Source: Congeria kusceri (taxonomy: Eukaryota > Mollusca > Bivalvia > Myida > Dreissenidae). Taken from it: DNA of 64,000 nt. Below are positions 46,623 through 59,694 of this stretch, piece after piece (positions within the stretch are counted from its first letter, which is position 1; the number at the start of each line of letters is the position of its first letter). The stretch lies in NCBI GenBank assembly GCA_027627225.1, contig CM051028.1:15781201-15845200 (forward strand), read 5' to 3'. The notes beneath the pieces are model-generated. The model was not told the DNA's origin and ran no database searches. It saw nothing but the letters and a program-made list of their open reading frames with translations. A program made the position numbers and the translations under genes.

Positions 46623-47579
46623 TTAAAAATAATCATTTAGCCGTATTACTTAAACTTTTATTAATACTAAGATTCTAAGTTACATTAATCGATATGTCAA
46701 GTGGAAACTATTACAATGAACAAAATCTCTTACATTTGTACGTCACAATTGCGCTGGTAACATTTGCCAGCCCGTAATGCTGTTGAGCGTCTATCGCCAC
46801 AGAGGTGCACGTAATGTTTTCGCCTTGCCAAGATCTATTGGCAAAACCAAGAAAAGTCATAATGCTTGTATACAAATGGGTGGTCTCGTTGTAAAAATAA
46901 TTCTGTTCCACATCTGTCAATAGTCCACCACCATCTTCAGTTTTGGGGGTGGTCTACAGTGGTAGGAAACGCAGGTTATGTTCACAGTTTCACCTTCTCT
47001 TATTTCAGGTAGATATAGGAATATCTCTTCCGGAAATGCTTTAATATAAAATATTGTATTTACATATCTACGACCATGCCTTTTCTGTGTAATATACATT
47101 TTATACATATAACTCACTTAATCAGATATATCTAAACTACTGTGGTGTGTGTAAACTAATGGTAGTTTAATTCACATAAAATATGTATACAATAATTTAT
47201 TTTTGACGGAATTTAATTTTCGAATCGACAACTATAACCAACAAACATTGTGCAAATAATGCTTGTTTTCAACATTGATTGCAATGCATTTCTCCGAACT
47301 TATTCAAAATAAAATCTTACCAAAAATGTAAAGCACTGCACTGGAGTTAAAAACCAGGTCATGATCTTCCATAAAAGCAAAGCAAGTAACTGCTGCAATA
47401 TGACGTGTTTCGTCCATGAAAATGCCAGTAGACGTGTAAATATACGGATTACTATTCAAATAACTCTGTAGACTAACATTATCTGTGCGAATCCACAACG
47501 TCACGTTGGTATTGTAAGAGGAACAGTTGATGGAATCACCGGAATTGCATCTCGGAGTCAGAACTGGACTGCCTTTAAT

Positions 47580-48869
47580 AACACCATAAGTAAACGTGTG
47601 AGCAAGCGTGGTATGAATAGGATGAAATGTAGGAATTGTGCTTCAGCAAACCGGATGTATACCAATAAAATAAACGCATTAGGAAAATACTTGTTCAAAT
47701 ATCTTACCTATTCATCAAATTAATGATATTTTTTATTGAGTGGCTTAAGAAGCCAGACGTCGCCGGATGCAGTGCGAGATACTGTTCAATTTAAGTTATT
47801 TTATATCAGAGTTCTACATTATTTAAAGGGACTATGTCAACGAAAAGAGTTCCAAAACAAATACTGTACATATAATGGAAAAAATAGTTTATGAGAAAAC
47901 ATCATTATATAACTTAGGTTGTGTTTGTTTGTCCCTTTTATTGTTTACACTTTGACGTATGATTTGTGGGTATCTTACGTAACCATAGTATGCCCATTCA
48001 TTTTCACAAGTCAGAATAGCACACGTGGTTACAGCGCTTTATACTGCATTTGTTCTTACGACTCCGTCGTCTGTAGTTCGATACCAATTCTGTTGTTGTT
48101 TTTTCCAGTATTTTTCTCTATTGTTTTTTGTTTCAAAATTATCATAATGTTGTAAATTATTCATATTGTATTTATTGTATACGCCTTTGTATTGCTGATT
48201 TTTTTAACAAAATAACATTACAATTGATGAAGGAGATTGATGTATTTCCGGTAATTTTCGTATCATGCAAATGTTGCGAAAATCTCTTGTGCCTCTGGTA
48301 TTGACTAATGTTATACATTACTGCGTATGTATTACGTATGTATTACGATACATTTATAATATTTATAATGTCCACTTTTAGGAGAAGACTAGTGTTACTA
48401 ACAGTATCCTGCACAAATGTATCAGCCACTTAAACTTATGCAAATTTTAGCATTGACAAACTGACATATCTGCTATCTCAGCAAGAACTGAAATGAATGA
48501 CAATGAACTTCAAGGTTTGTACGTGTGTGAATTTATTTGAATTTGACCACAATAATTACCAAAAGACACATAATTTTAAACATGCTAAAACCATGACAAA
48601 CAATCACGAGCTATAATTTGCATAATTAGACTGGATTAATGGAACAACCGTGAACCCGGTTTAACCAGATTTGTAATTGATTAAAATCGATTATAGTGAA
48701 ATAACAATCAAACCGACGACTGACTGAGAATTGTATTGGTGACAGTTTGACAGCTTGGATAATGCTACGTTGTTTATTATTTGCGTTTATAATTTTCGCG
48801 TTTCCATTGCGACCGCGAATATGGCGAACATTTTATGACCACGAAAATGTCCGGATGTATGGCAGTCTC
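47580..48869. other. Intron of receptor copy 3, nothing recognised
   Basis: AT-rich sequence with no supported gene. A small GTATTACGTAT direct repeat lies near 48325-48350. Confidence 0.35.
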
Positions 48870-49157
48870 TTTAAAGGCCTAGTTTAATCCTCCTTTATTT
48901 GACACCCCCCCTCCCCACCAAATCAGGGGTATTGTACTCCTGTGTATTGGCACCCTGCTGTGGTCATAGTGTGAACACTGCGTGGCTACCCTTATAAGCT
49001 GATATCAATACTCTGCTGCAGAGGAAACAGTGCACTTAACCATTGCTCAATCAACTGAGCGAAAATATTGCTGATAATGATAAGAGATTTTATGGTGGAC
49101 CAATACACAGAGTTACCCCATGGAGACGGCAGACATTCCTTAAACTAGGCCTTTAAA
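48870..49157. mobile_element. MITE with 18-bp perfect terminal inverted repeats
   Basis: The left end TTTAAAGGCCTAGTTTAA (48870-48887) is the exact inverse of the right end TTAAACTAGGCCTTTAAA (49140-49157). The element is 288 bp with no ORF. It sits just downstream of the D2 exon of copy 3. Confidence 0.75.
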
Positions 49158-50408
49158 CAGTTTAAGCAGCACTGTACCTGTACACATGTGAACTTCTAAG
49201 ACATTCCAAGAAAAATCCTTCGGATCCTGTGAAGTTCATGATTGTAAGTACGGTATCTGAGTTCATCTGCATCCCAGATTTCTGTATACTCTGACTGATT
49301 CAGGTTGATGAAACCAGTTTCGCGGCCAAACCACTTCCTGTAGTAGTGATTATGGTTTTCCATAACCCTGTTGTTAGGGTAATAAGCCACCTGGGTAGTA
49401 TCGCCTATTTGCACATGAAAGGTCAATACGTGTTAATGCCCACAGTCGTTGGTGAACTCTGAAAACGAATGCAACCAAGTTTCCATAAGGTGGTTACTAG
49501 GAATTAAAGCGTATCCACCAGCCTATAGTGTACGTCGATTGAAACTGTCATTGTTCCCAAAATGAACTCTTGCTGTCAATGGACTTTTCCACAATTGCCA
49601 ATGATATTTAATTATCTAGCGTTTTGTTGTTGTTTTTTGAAACCATATACTCACATATTATATGCTTAAATGTAAAAGTCGCGTACGCTATAGGTCGTTT
49701 AATAAATAAAGCTGTTAAAACATTGTGAAACTCGAATAATTATTTAACAATAGATACGAAAGTTGTAAATATTACTGTATCACACTATCTAAAGAACAAA
49801 CATGGAATATTAATTGAAAACTATGAGGCAATTTACACAGCACATTAACATAAAAGCAATCCAATACAACATATACATACCCTTATGCTCCAATCTAATT
49901 ATATTTGACACTTTTTCTTAAAAACCGACCTTTACTTGAGCATTATTTAATTCGCGGTTAACTCGAATCAGTTCCATATACGTTGTGTTTTCCAAAATGT
50001 ATTGCCTAATCTGGACATTGGCTTCCACAATATTAACGAAATCATCATTATTTTGAAGCATTACTTCCCATTTCAAGTTCTCCAATTGCATGCCAGCCAC
50101 TGCATGGAAAGGTACAAGCCGTAGCTTGATGTTCCTTCCAAGGAATGATGGTTGAAGCACTGTTAATATGCCGAATTCTGTAGATAGTGATGCTCCTGTC
50201 AACACTGAAAAAGAAAACTTCCATAAACCTTTCAGAGAAAAAGTACTGTAGTATATTACTGCTTTTGGTAAATGATTACATCACAATACGCGTGCATTAT
50301 TGAAAATACATGTATAACTATGTTTACCTTCGAAAAAGTAATTGGCTTTCAAAATAATGCCCAAACACAGGCACGTAACACTTATCGCAATAGTTGTTGC
50401 TCCCTGTT

Positions 50409-53400
50409 CTGATAAAAAATGAAATTAAATACCATCTCAGGTTTCAGTTTGCGTTATATATGGCCAGCAATTAATATTTCATTGTTTGTGTCTATGGCAC
50501 AAATTTTTATGCCAAATTGAATGTTAATAGTGTTGTCTCTAATGGAACTGTTACGCGTACCAAACGAAGGGGGAATGTTTACATTAACACGAGGGGGGGG
50601 GGAACTCACACCATTTTTGCCCAAAATACCCATCACAAAAACAAGTTTACACAGTGCTTTTTGTACCAATGTTTCAGGGTCATTATAGTCATGTAATGAA
50701 ATGTACTAGACATAATGTTATGTGATCATTCCAATATAATGATACATTATAATACATAAAGTGTTTTATTTTATTTTATTTTATTTACTCAAGTACTTTA
50801 ATTATTAAAACAACTCCTTTGTTGTTTTTTAGCAATATATGTTCCAGTCATAAAATAAAGTGCAGATACAATAAAATATTTTTATGTGTTACACATAAAT
50901 GGCGTTTTGTAACAATTAAGGCCCTGCGTTTTAGGAAAGATTCGAACAAGAATGCGTTGAATGGAGTCTATATGTGATGACCTTTCCCGGAAGCATATGG
51001 AAAGAGCATGTATACTGATTTTATTTTTACAAACGCTAGCCTAAAGTCGCTTTTTTAACGTGAGCATGTTTTTGCACTATTTCCTTTAAGAAATGTTATT
51101 TTAATATTTTCGCCAACGCATTTAAAAAAAAAATCATGAACTTGATTAATTGCTTCTCACTGTAAAATTGGCTGGTCGCTAAGCATTCCTGTTGATATTT
51201 GCTCCTGCTTCTAGTCTTACACATACCATATGGTGTAAATCATGCTAACAATATCGTATTAGCAGACGCTACGTAGCCGGTTAAATGCGTATGGTGGGTT
51301 TGAGCATAGAATCAATGTGCTCATAGCGGTTTTGACGCTGAAGTGTTTATTTTTATGAGACATTAATATTATTTTAATTAATAATGTCGGTATTTTAAAC
51401 TAAGTGTAGTTTCATTTCCCTCCTTTTACGTGATCAATGGTGCCTTTACTTTTATACTGTTTAAATGAAAGACTGAATCGTTTGAAATGCGAGTCTCACT
51501 AAATATTTAAACTTCTTTGTTACATATCACTAAGCACTTATTAGTTAAAAGAATATATAAATCGTTTGCTTTCTTCATAGATAAATGACGGCGCCATTGG
51601 ATGCTTTGCGTCAATGTTTTTTCTTGTATAAATTCTATTAAAACACGTTCGTGTACTTAAAAAGAAGACCCCTGCAACATTTTCTGCACAATATTTAACC
51701 TTTTCTCATCACCAGTCAAGAAAGAACATAAAAAGCAAAAGCTATGCATAATACACGGCAATTGTATTGTGTTGTCTAGATTATGTCCTTAAGTAAATGA
51801 CTCTGCACAAGACCTCAATTAATAATGTAAGTGGTGTTACTTTAAATAGCACAAGGATGGGCATTACTTTCCTTGTTGTATTGTTCACCAAGACTCTTCG
51901 ATCGTGGTTTATAGGCAAGTTCGAAGAACATTGTGACTTGGGGGTTCTATGAAGACTCTCATGCATTATTTGTCTTTTCTCTCAAATAACCATAATAAAA
52001 ACAGTTTCATTTGATAAATAGTTATTTCAATCTGTTCAGTTTACAAATCAATATGTGTATTAAAAACGTGTGTTACGGTTCGGGTTAATCAGCAATCCCT
52101 AATGCATGTATTACTGTTTACAGACCGTTGTTGGTAGTGATGTACCTCGAGGCATTTCTTCATTTATCGACAGCGTCGCTGTGCATCTCGAATGTAACTT
52201 CGGGGTCTATGGTAAGTTTACTAATTTTGAAAACAAGTAATGTTAATTCAACTTTCTACACAAATCAATTTAAAAAAAGACAAATGTGTAATTTGGCTAT
52301 TTTTTCACTTATTATCCACTTATCTGTCTCATATCGACTAGATCCGAACGGCTCGAAATACTCACTAAATCATACAATACTCCGCCTATCATATCATGAT
52401 ATATTCATAATTGTTACGATGCTTTGTTGTGTTGTTGTTGTTTTTTTCAAACAAGAACAATCGATATGTGTGCTCTTCATTTTCTTATGGATTACTGATA
52501 CAATTAGAAGATTAATGCGTAATCGGTATATAACTAAAGGCATTGAGTATCGGTACATACACGGCAGGGTATTTTATTAACTAGTACATTTTCTTTCCGA
52601 AGTATTCTTATGCATTCAAATGTATTAAATATGTATGGCTTGCAAGATATCTCGTTGTGTTGAAAAGAATATTTCAACAGCGCACTCTGGCGATAGTCGA
52701 TGTATCACGATTGGTCAACAACGATAAGTTTGTCAAGTTTCTTGCTCTTTAGCTGCATATACATGTATAGGTTATAACTCAGAAAAAGACTGACCTGACA
52801 CTGACCTTGACGTCCAGGATAAATTCATTTACAAATATCAGGTCACTATACCCAACAATATACGCCGTCCATGCTGTGCAAGCATTGTCTAGACACAAAA
52901 GTGTCATTTATGTTTTCAACTGTGCCTATTGTGAATAAGTATTGAAGGGGCGAAGTAGTTAACAGTATTCATTTACTTTGTTGCAAAATCCCGATTTTTT
53001 GCTCTCTAACATGTAAATTACATATAAAATATTTTAGTAACATTGCTTTTATATCCCAACGTCTATTTTATGCAAACTGTGTTATACCATTGCTTGATTT
53101 GCCAACAGTATTCATAGCTTGATACGAATCATTCCTCTATAGTGTTGGAATGCGCATACCTTCTCTTATGGCCAGCGTAGTGCGCATATTTTCTAATTAG
53201 CAAATGCAAAGTTCAAATTTATTCATTCGGGATTACTTGCGGGAAATTTTCACTATATGTGAGTGGCTATTGAGAAGGTCAAAGGTTGGGTTAGACAGAT
53301 ACGCTGAATAAAACAGATGCATCCGAAAACAAACTCTTTCAGATGCTTAGAATGTTAAAATAGCACTGAATGGTAAAAATGAACAAATACGAGCGAAGTC

Positions 53401-53548
53401 CGTCCATTTTTGAGACTGTCTTAATAAATCGAAAACGCGTAGTTTTATCAGTGTACAGATATATATGTTTTCGACTCATGCTGAAAAGCGTCTCATGATA
53501 TTTTAAACAGGATTTACCAAAATAACAATTTCAAAAGTACATGCAACA
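50409..53548. other. Intergenic region, no gene supported
   Basis: A 150-aa frame at 52128-52580 is hydrophobic and AT-rich but shows no motif, splice context or homologue I recognise, so it is not called. A short ATTTTATTTT repeat occurs near 50765-50790. Confidence 0.4.
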
Positions 53549-53549
53549 A

Positions 53550-54184
53550 TGCACGGAGTCTATAAAAAGATGAACATGAAGCGGGTCGTCGACTTCTGTG
53601 TTTTCGCCTTAGTGGGTGAAGGGGATGATGGATGTTTCCACACCATAGAATCATTCTTTGTTTCTGGTTCATACAGCCTAATGCAAATTTCGTCGGTGGT
53701 GATTATTCTTTTTAAAAAGCGTTCTCCATCACGTTCGCAACGTCCCAGAAATTCATGCGACGCAGCAACGCGCAGCCTTTTCCTATTCAGACAACAGTTT
53801 CGGTACCTATCTTGCACTGTCCTTTGATACGTTAAGGTGATTTCTGATAATTCCGTGAGCGGCAGTACGTTTACCAACGATTGTATCTCCGATTTCTCTA
53901 ATAGTCCGGCGCCTGTCTTCCTTCAACAAATTTTCAATGTCTTTTACGACCCTTTCGTTCACAACAGGTGGCCTGCCACTCCGCTCTTTATCGCAAACAG
54001 TATCACACTAATCGCTAGATCGTTTATGCCAACCAAACACCAGCGCTCTTGAACACGAATTTTCCGTTCGATCACGCTTTATGAAATAAAAAGTTTCAGT
54101 GGGCGTCATTCCTATTTGAGCACAATGTTTGATTACTGCACGGTGCTCGGTGCGTGACGCTGACGTCGGAGTTTTTTCCGACAT
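53550..54184 (-). pseudogene. Mariner-like transposase pseudogene, truncated
   Basis: On the minus strand an ATG at 54184 opens MSEKTPTSASRTEHRAVI, a helix-turn-helix-type N-terminus. Further frames give RSGRPPVVNERVV and then RVAASHEFLGRCERDGERFL, IITTDEICIRLYEPETK and MVWKHPSSPSPTKAKTQ. ITTDE holds the second catalytic aspartate and the YEPETK...W.HP segment is typical of mariner transposases. Several stops and frameshifts break it. The C-terminal part with the third acidic residue is missing. No terminal inverted repeats were identified. Confidence 0.8.
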
Positions 54185-55426
54185 TTTTAAACAGTTGTTT
54201 GCTTCCCCCCACTATTTCAAATATGTTTAATGTTCAAAATTCAGCATTACGTAAGAGCACATATTATAATGACGTCACATGTCTTATCGTTAGATTTTGG
54301 CGCCAAATAAAATGAATATATTGAATAATTGTCTTTCCGCATAAGAAAACACCGATTTCAAAGTGCTCGTAGTGCGCCATATAGGTTACCTTGTCAACAA
54401 TTTTCTTCACCATAATGAACGTTATCAGTATGGACAAAAAATATACAACTCGTGAAAAGATTGTCTTCATGACCATACTTAAATTGTCAAACTGCGCATA
54501 ATAAGCACGCACTACACAGACAAGTACAACTTGCTTAGGTGTTTCTATGGAACGCCATAGAAGTCTTATGTTGTATTAATTCATGTTATCGTGTTTAAAG
54601 TGTTCTTGTTGTATCAAAATGCCGTGTCATGATGTTTAAAAGATGTTTGATATTAGTAAGGCTCAGTTGCCTTTGTCTATATAGTAATTTATTGTGTTAT
54701 GTGCACATGTTGCTTTCCCAAACGGTTGTGTTTATTTTATATTTCTTGTTATGAAAATGTCAACAAGACGTGCCAATTTTTTCCTACAGTTTTCATATAT
54801 TTTTTCTACATTGCAACGGAACTTGTCAATTTTAGTGTCATGTACGCCTGCTTTGATGTCTAATCATACCCGTATTTCGACAACGGGTAGTGCTTTCTGC
54901 CATTGTAGTGATTGTGCGCCGTTAAAGGTGGTTCATCAACACCATAGTATTTGAACACGACTTCATATTGATTCAACAAGATGAATTTTAGACATGATAA
55001 GACAGTGTGAAAAAAAAAAAAACTAACACTTTAATTATCAAAGCAGCATGTGCAAGTGGCATAACATTTTGTAAAGCTCACAAATGGTGAAAATGGCCCA
55101 ATTGTGAATAAACAATTAATATTGCCTGGTAAAATGACCCAAGTATATGTTACAGGCTCGCTCATACCGTACTTGAGGAAACATTTGGGTTGTTGGATTT
55201 TGTTGAAGATAAAACACTGATCATCCAAGTAAGCTGTTATTAAACATCATATTTATTTATTTGTTAATCATCGTGTCGACGCGGATTAAATCCGGATATT
55301 CGCCGTAAATTTTGGGCAGTAGCAAGATATTCTAAATGAAACACGAGGAACCTTGGCTAGTTTGGCTGTGTTGAAAATTTAAACAATACACTGGAATTAA
55401 AATTAGTCCAACACCACTTATGTAAT
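54185..55426. other. Intergenic region, no gene supported
   Basis: Short open frames only, with a poly(A) run near 55012-55022. No repeat family recognised. Confidence 0.4.
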
Positions 55427-55470
55427 AGTTAGAACATATAAAGTAAGTGTGTACTTAATATGTTCTAACT
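55427..55470. repeat. 44-nt perfect hairpin
   Basis: AGTTAGAACATAT and ATATGTTCTAACT form a 13-bp stem that extends through AAGTA/TACTT with one unpaired base, around a short loop. It may be a MITE remnant; no family assigned. Confidence 0.6.
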
Positions 55471-57707
55471 TCCTTAAAACATAACCTACATTTTGATTGG
55501 TCGTGCGCATGTACATCATCAGAACAAGCAAATGGTAAAAACCCTATATTGTAATGTTTACAACAAACTTTGAGAAGGCGACGTAGCCAATCAAAAGCCA
55601 GAAATAAGATCTATTAAGACCATGCTCTTAATGATTAAATCTAACATTTAATGGGTGTTTGTCTGCATGCTGATTGGCTGAAAAGCTTGGTTATGTTTAA
55701 AGTAAATGAACTATGGTATAGTTTTTAATCAAAATACATTGTTTTATGTTTTGGTAAAATCTACATTAAACTCCAAATGTTTGTATTGACTTGCAACACA
55801 TTGTATGAGCGTTTAATAACAAATAACTCTAAAATAAGATAACATGACAAGTTATGTGGGCATAATAAATTATTACAATAACATAATAAAACGTTATCCA
55901 TGCAAATCGAGCACAGGACATACAATATATGCGGCCGAATATATTCGACAAGACGAACACGTAGTTGAAATAATAACATGGTGGATGAAAATGTTAAGAT
56001 ATGTTCTGAATAAATAAACCCCACTCACTGACAAAATAACTCGTGACCAATACGACAACATAAACGCCATATATTTACAACGTTTAAGCATGACATAATA
56101 AGACACTACTCTGACGAAATCAAAAGTAATTGCACCAGGTAACACTGTTCACGACATTCGAAATTAGACATAATATATATGTGTGTATACTTTAAAATGG
56201 ACATACAAATGGTATTAAAAGAGTCATACGCTCCACTAACATGATGACATGATTTCTAGACAAGATGAAAAGGTATTTAGCACAACAACATTACATTTTG
56301 GCATAACACATAAAACAAAACGTGCATATAACATAAAAACTAATGCGAAGACAAACTCACATAATGAGTATACAAGATAAACAGTTTATCGACAAGACAA
56401 CATGAACGTTTGACAAAACAGCATATGCTGCTATACAGAACTACATAAAATCTCAACATCATACGGTTTCGGTTCTACTCATATATTATACCGTGATTAC
56501 TATAACAGCATAAACTGATAATGCAAAAGAAATATAACAAAAAGAGAATTGACACGTTTAGTTAAAATAAAGTGAAATCCTGTTTCAACATAAAGGAACT
56601 CATTAGTGCAAAACATTGTAGGTATAAATTGTTTGCAGGTACAACATCATAAGGCTGGATGTCAAAGTAAAATCAAATGCACAACATTCCATATGTTCCA
56701 TTTTTCATATTAGCTATTACTTTAATAACTGTTATGTTCACTGTTGTGTCAAATTCTTCTAGAGCTTCTTGGACAGAATACTGTTTACATATTATTAGCC
56801 AAATTATGTATTGTATGTGGCTGTATGTGTTCCTAAACAAGACATTTAACTGTCATCATTTTTATCTGTGGCGATTGTTTAATCTATAGACGCACATCTA
56901 GTTGTATGACCAAAATAGTATGCGGTACCGTAATATATATTATTTGGACAACATCATCTACTTTGGCAGCATGTATTGTTCAACAAACTTTCTATTCCTT
57001 ATCCCTCTCTTAACAAAACCCGTTTAAACCTTTTTAACCCTTTTCCGACTAATGTGTATTAATGTGTATTTTGTTTGTGTTTTATTTTCACCAAAGCACA
57101 TGTATGTACTGTAAAACATCGTGCACTCAGTTTGCATTACTCGGGATTTAGTGTACAAATCTCAGGACTTAATGTACATTTCTTAGAACCTTAGGTGTAT
57201 TTCTCATTTCCCTATCTACCGACAAGAACATCTTTGTTGAACTAGTGTGTCACGTTCGCCTGCATTCACTGCGGTCCCGCCCGACCACGAGTGAGATCTT
57301 TGTCGACATTCTTCAATGAGTCTTGTAGTCATTGGTGATTCTATTGTACGACCCGCCATGTTGCTGTTTTTTGGAAGACGATGTTCTGCAGACGACCATT
57401 TCAGGGTTTCGTACTCTGGTTTAAACTGGAAAAGGGATAAACCGTCAATGTACAGTTCAAAATACGTTAAAATAGCACAGTGTAAAAGGTCTTAAAACAA
57501 CATATAAACGCAGTTGCACGTAACTTCCCTTGATAGACATTTGACATCTTGGTAACAATTTTAACAAACAAACATGACGGTGCATCAAATGACTCTGTGT
57601 ACAGTGTTATATTTATATGCATTGGGTTGTTCTATTTTTTCAAAATTGACAACAAAGTTATCCTCGAAAGCATACCCACACACCCACGCATACACACCAC
57701 AAACACA
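55471..57707. other. Intergenic region, no gene supported
   Basis: AT-rich sequence. Nothing beyond short frames is visible. Confidence 0.4.
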
Positions 57708-59443
<1,736 letters not shown>

Positions 59444-59635
59444 TTATGATTCTGCATCATGACCCAAAACCGAATATGAACTTGAAACGTGAAAGGAAAT
59501 CAAGTCATCGTCTAGACAATATATTATTTTTCTCCCACGACAGTTATGTTTTAAAATAACGCACATCACAATAAAAACAAAAACGAAAAGTAATGCACTG
59601 AAAGTAACAGTGCTATTAAGCATGCAATATATCAT
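59444..59635 (-). CDS. Possible small single-pass membrane protein or TM exon
   Basis: A 63-aa minus-strand frame has one strongly hydrophobic helix (FSALLFVFVFIVMCVIL) followed by a basic HNCRGRK stop-transfer and an acidic/serine tail. It lies 60 bp head-to-head from the start of the receptor gene at 59695. It could be a TM-plus-tail exon of another receptor or chance. No splice partner was found. Low confidence. Confidence 0.2.
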   Translation of the reverse strand: MIYCMLNSTVTFSALLFVFVFIVMCVILKHNCRGRKIIYCLDDDLISFHVSSSYSVLGHDAES

Positions 59636-59694
59636 TGCAAATCATAGTACCGTCTTCTTGTACCGTGCATCGCACGTCAAGAAAGATCACGACC

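Larger units (their letters stand above)
42157..50408 (-). pseudogene. Long multi-Ig receptor pseudogene, copy 3
   Basis: This is the most complete exon set. Leader-like hydrophobic exon 50408-50328 (no ATG seen); D1 50204-49881 (324 nt, in-frame TAA after QVKVGF); D2 49458-49178 (281 nt, TAA after DCGH plus a frameshift); E 47572-47321 (252 nt, open); D3 47038-46734 (305 nt, frameshift near KMVVDY); D4 45412-45116 (297 nt, open); D5 44594-44321 (274 nt, frameshift); TM 44126-44001 (WIYIWIGAGALLVVCC helix, then TAA); tail 43172-43090 (contains IYEKV); tail about 42556-42441 (GRYEVV, donor G changed to T); last exon about 42237-42157 (YEDL-x10-YTGL). At least five lesions make it a pseudogene. 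A LINE fragment and a MITE sit in its introns. Intact exons still show the ancestral domain order. Confidence 0.8.

Noticed and set aside
52128..52580. 150-aa hydrophobic open frame.
   Set aside because: AT-driven composition, no motif, no promoter or splice context, no repeat in paralogues.
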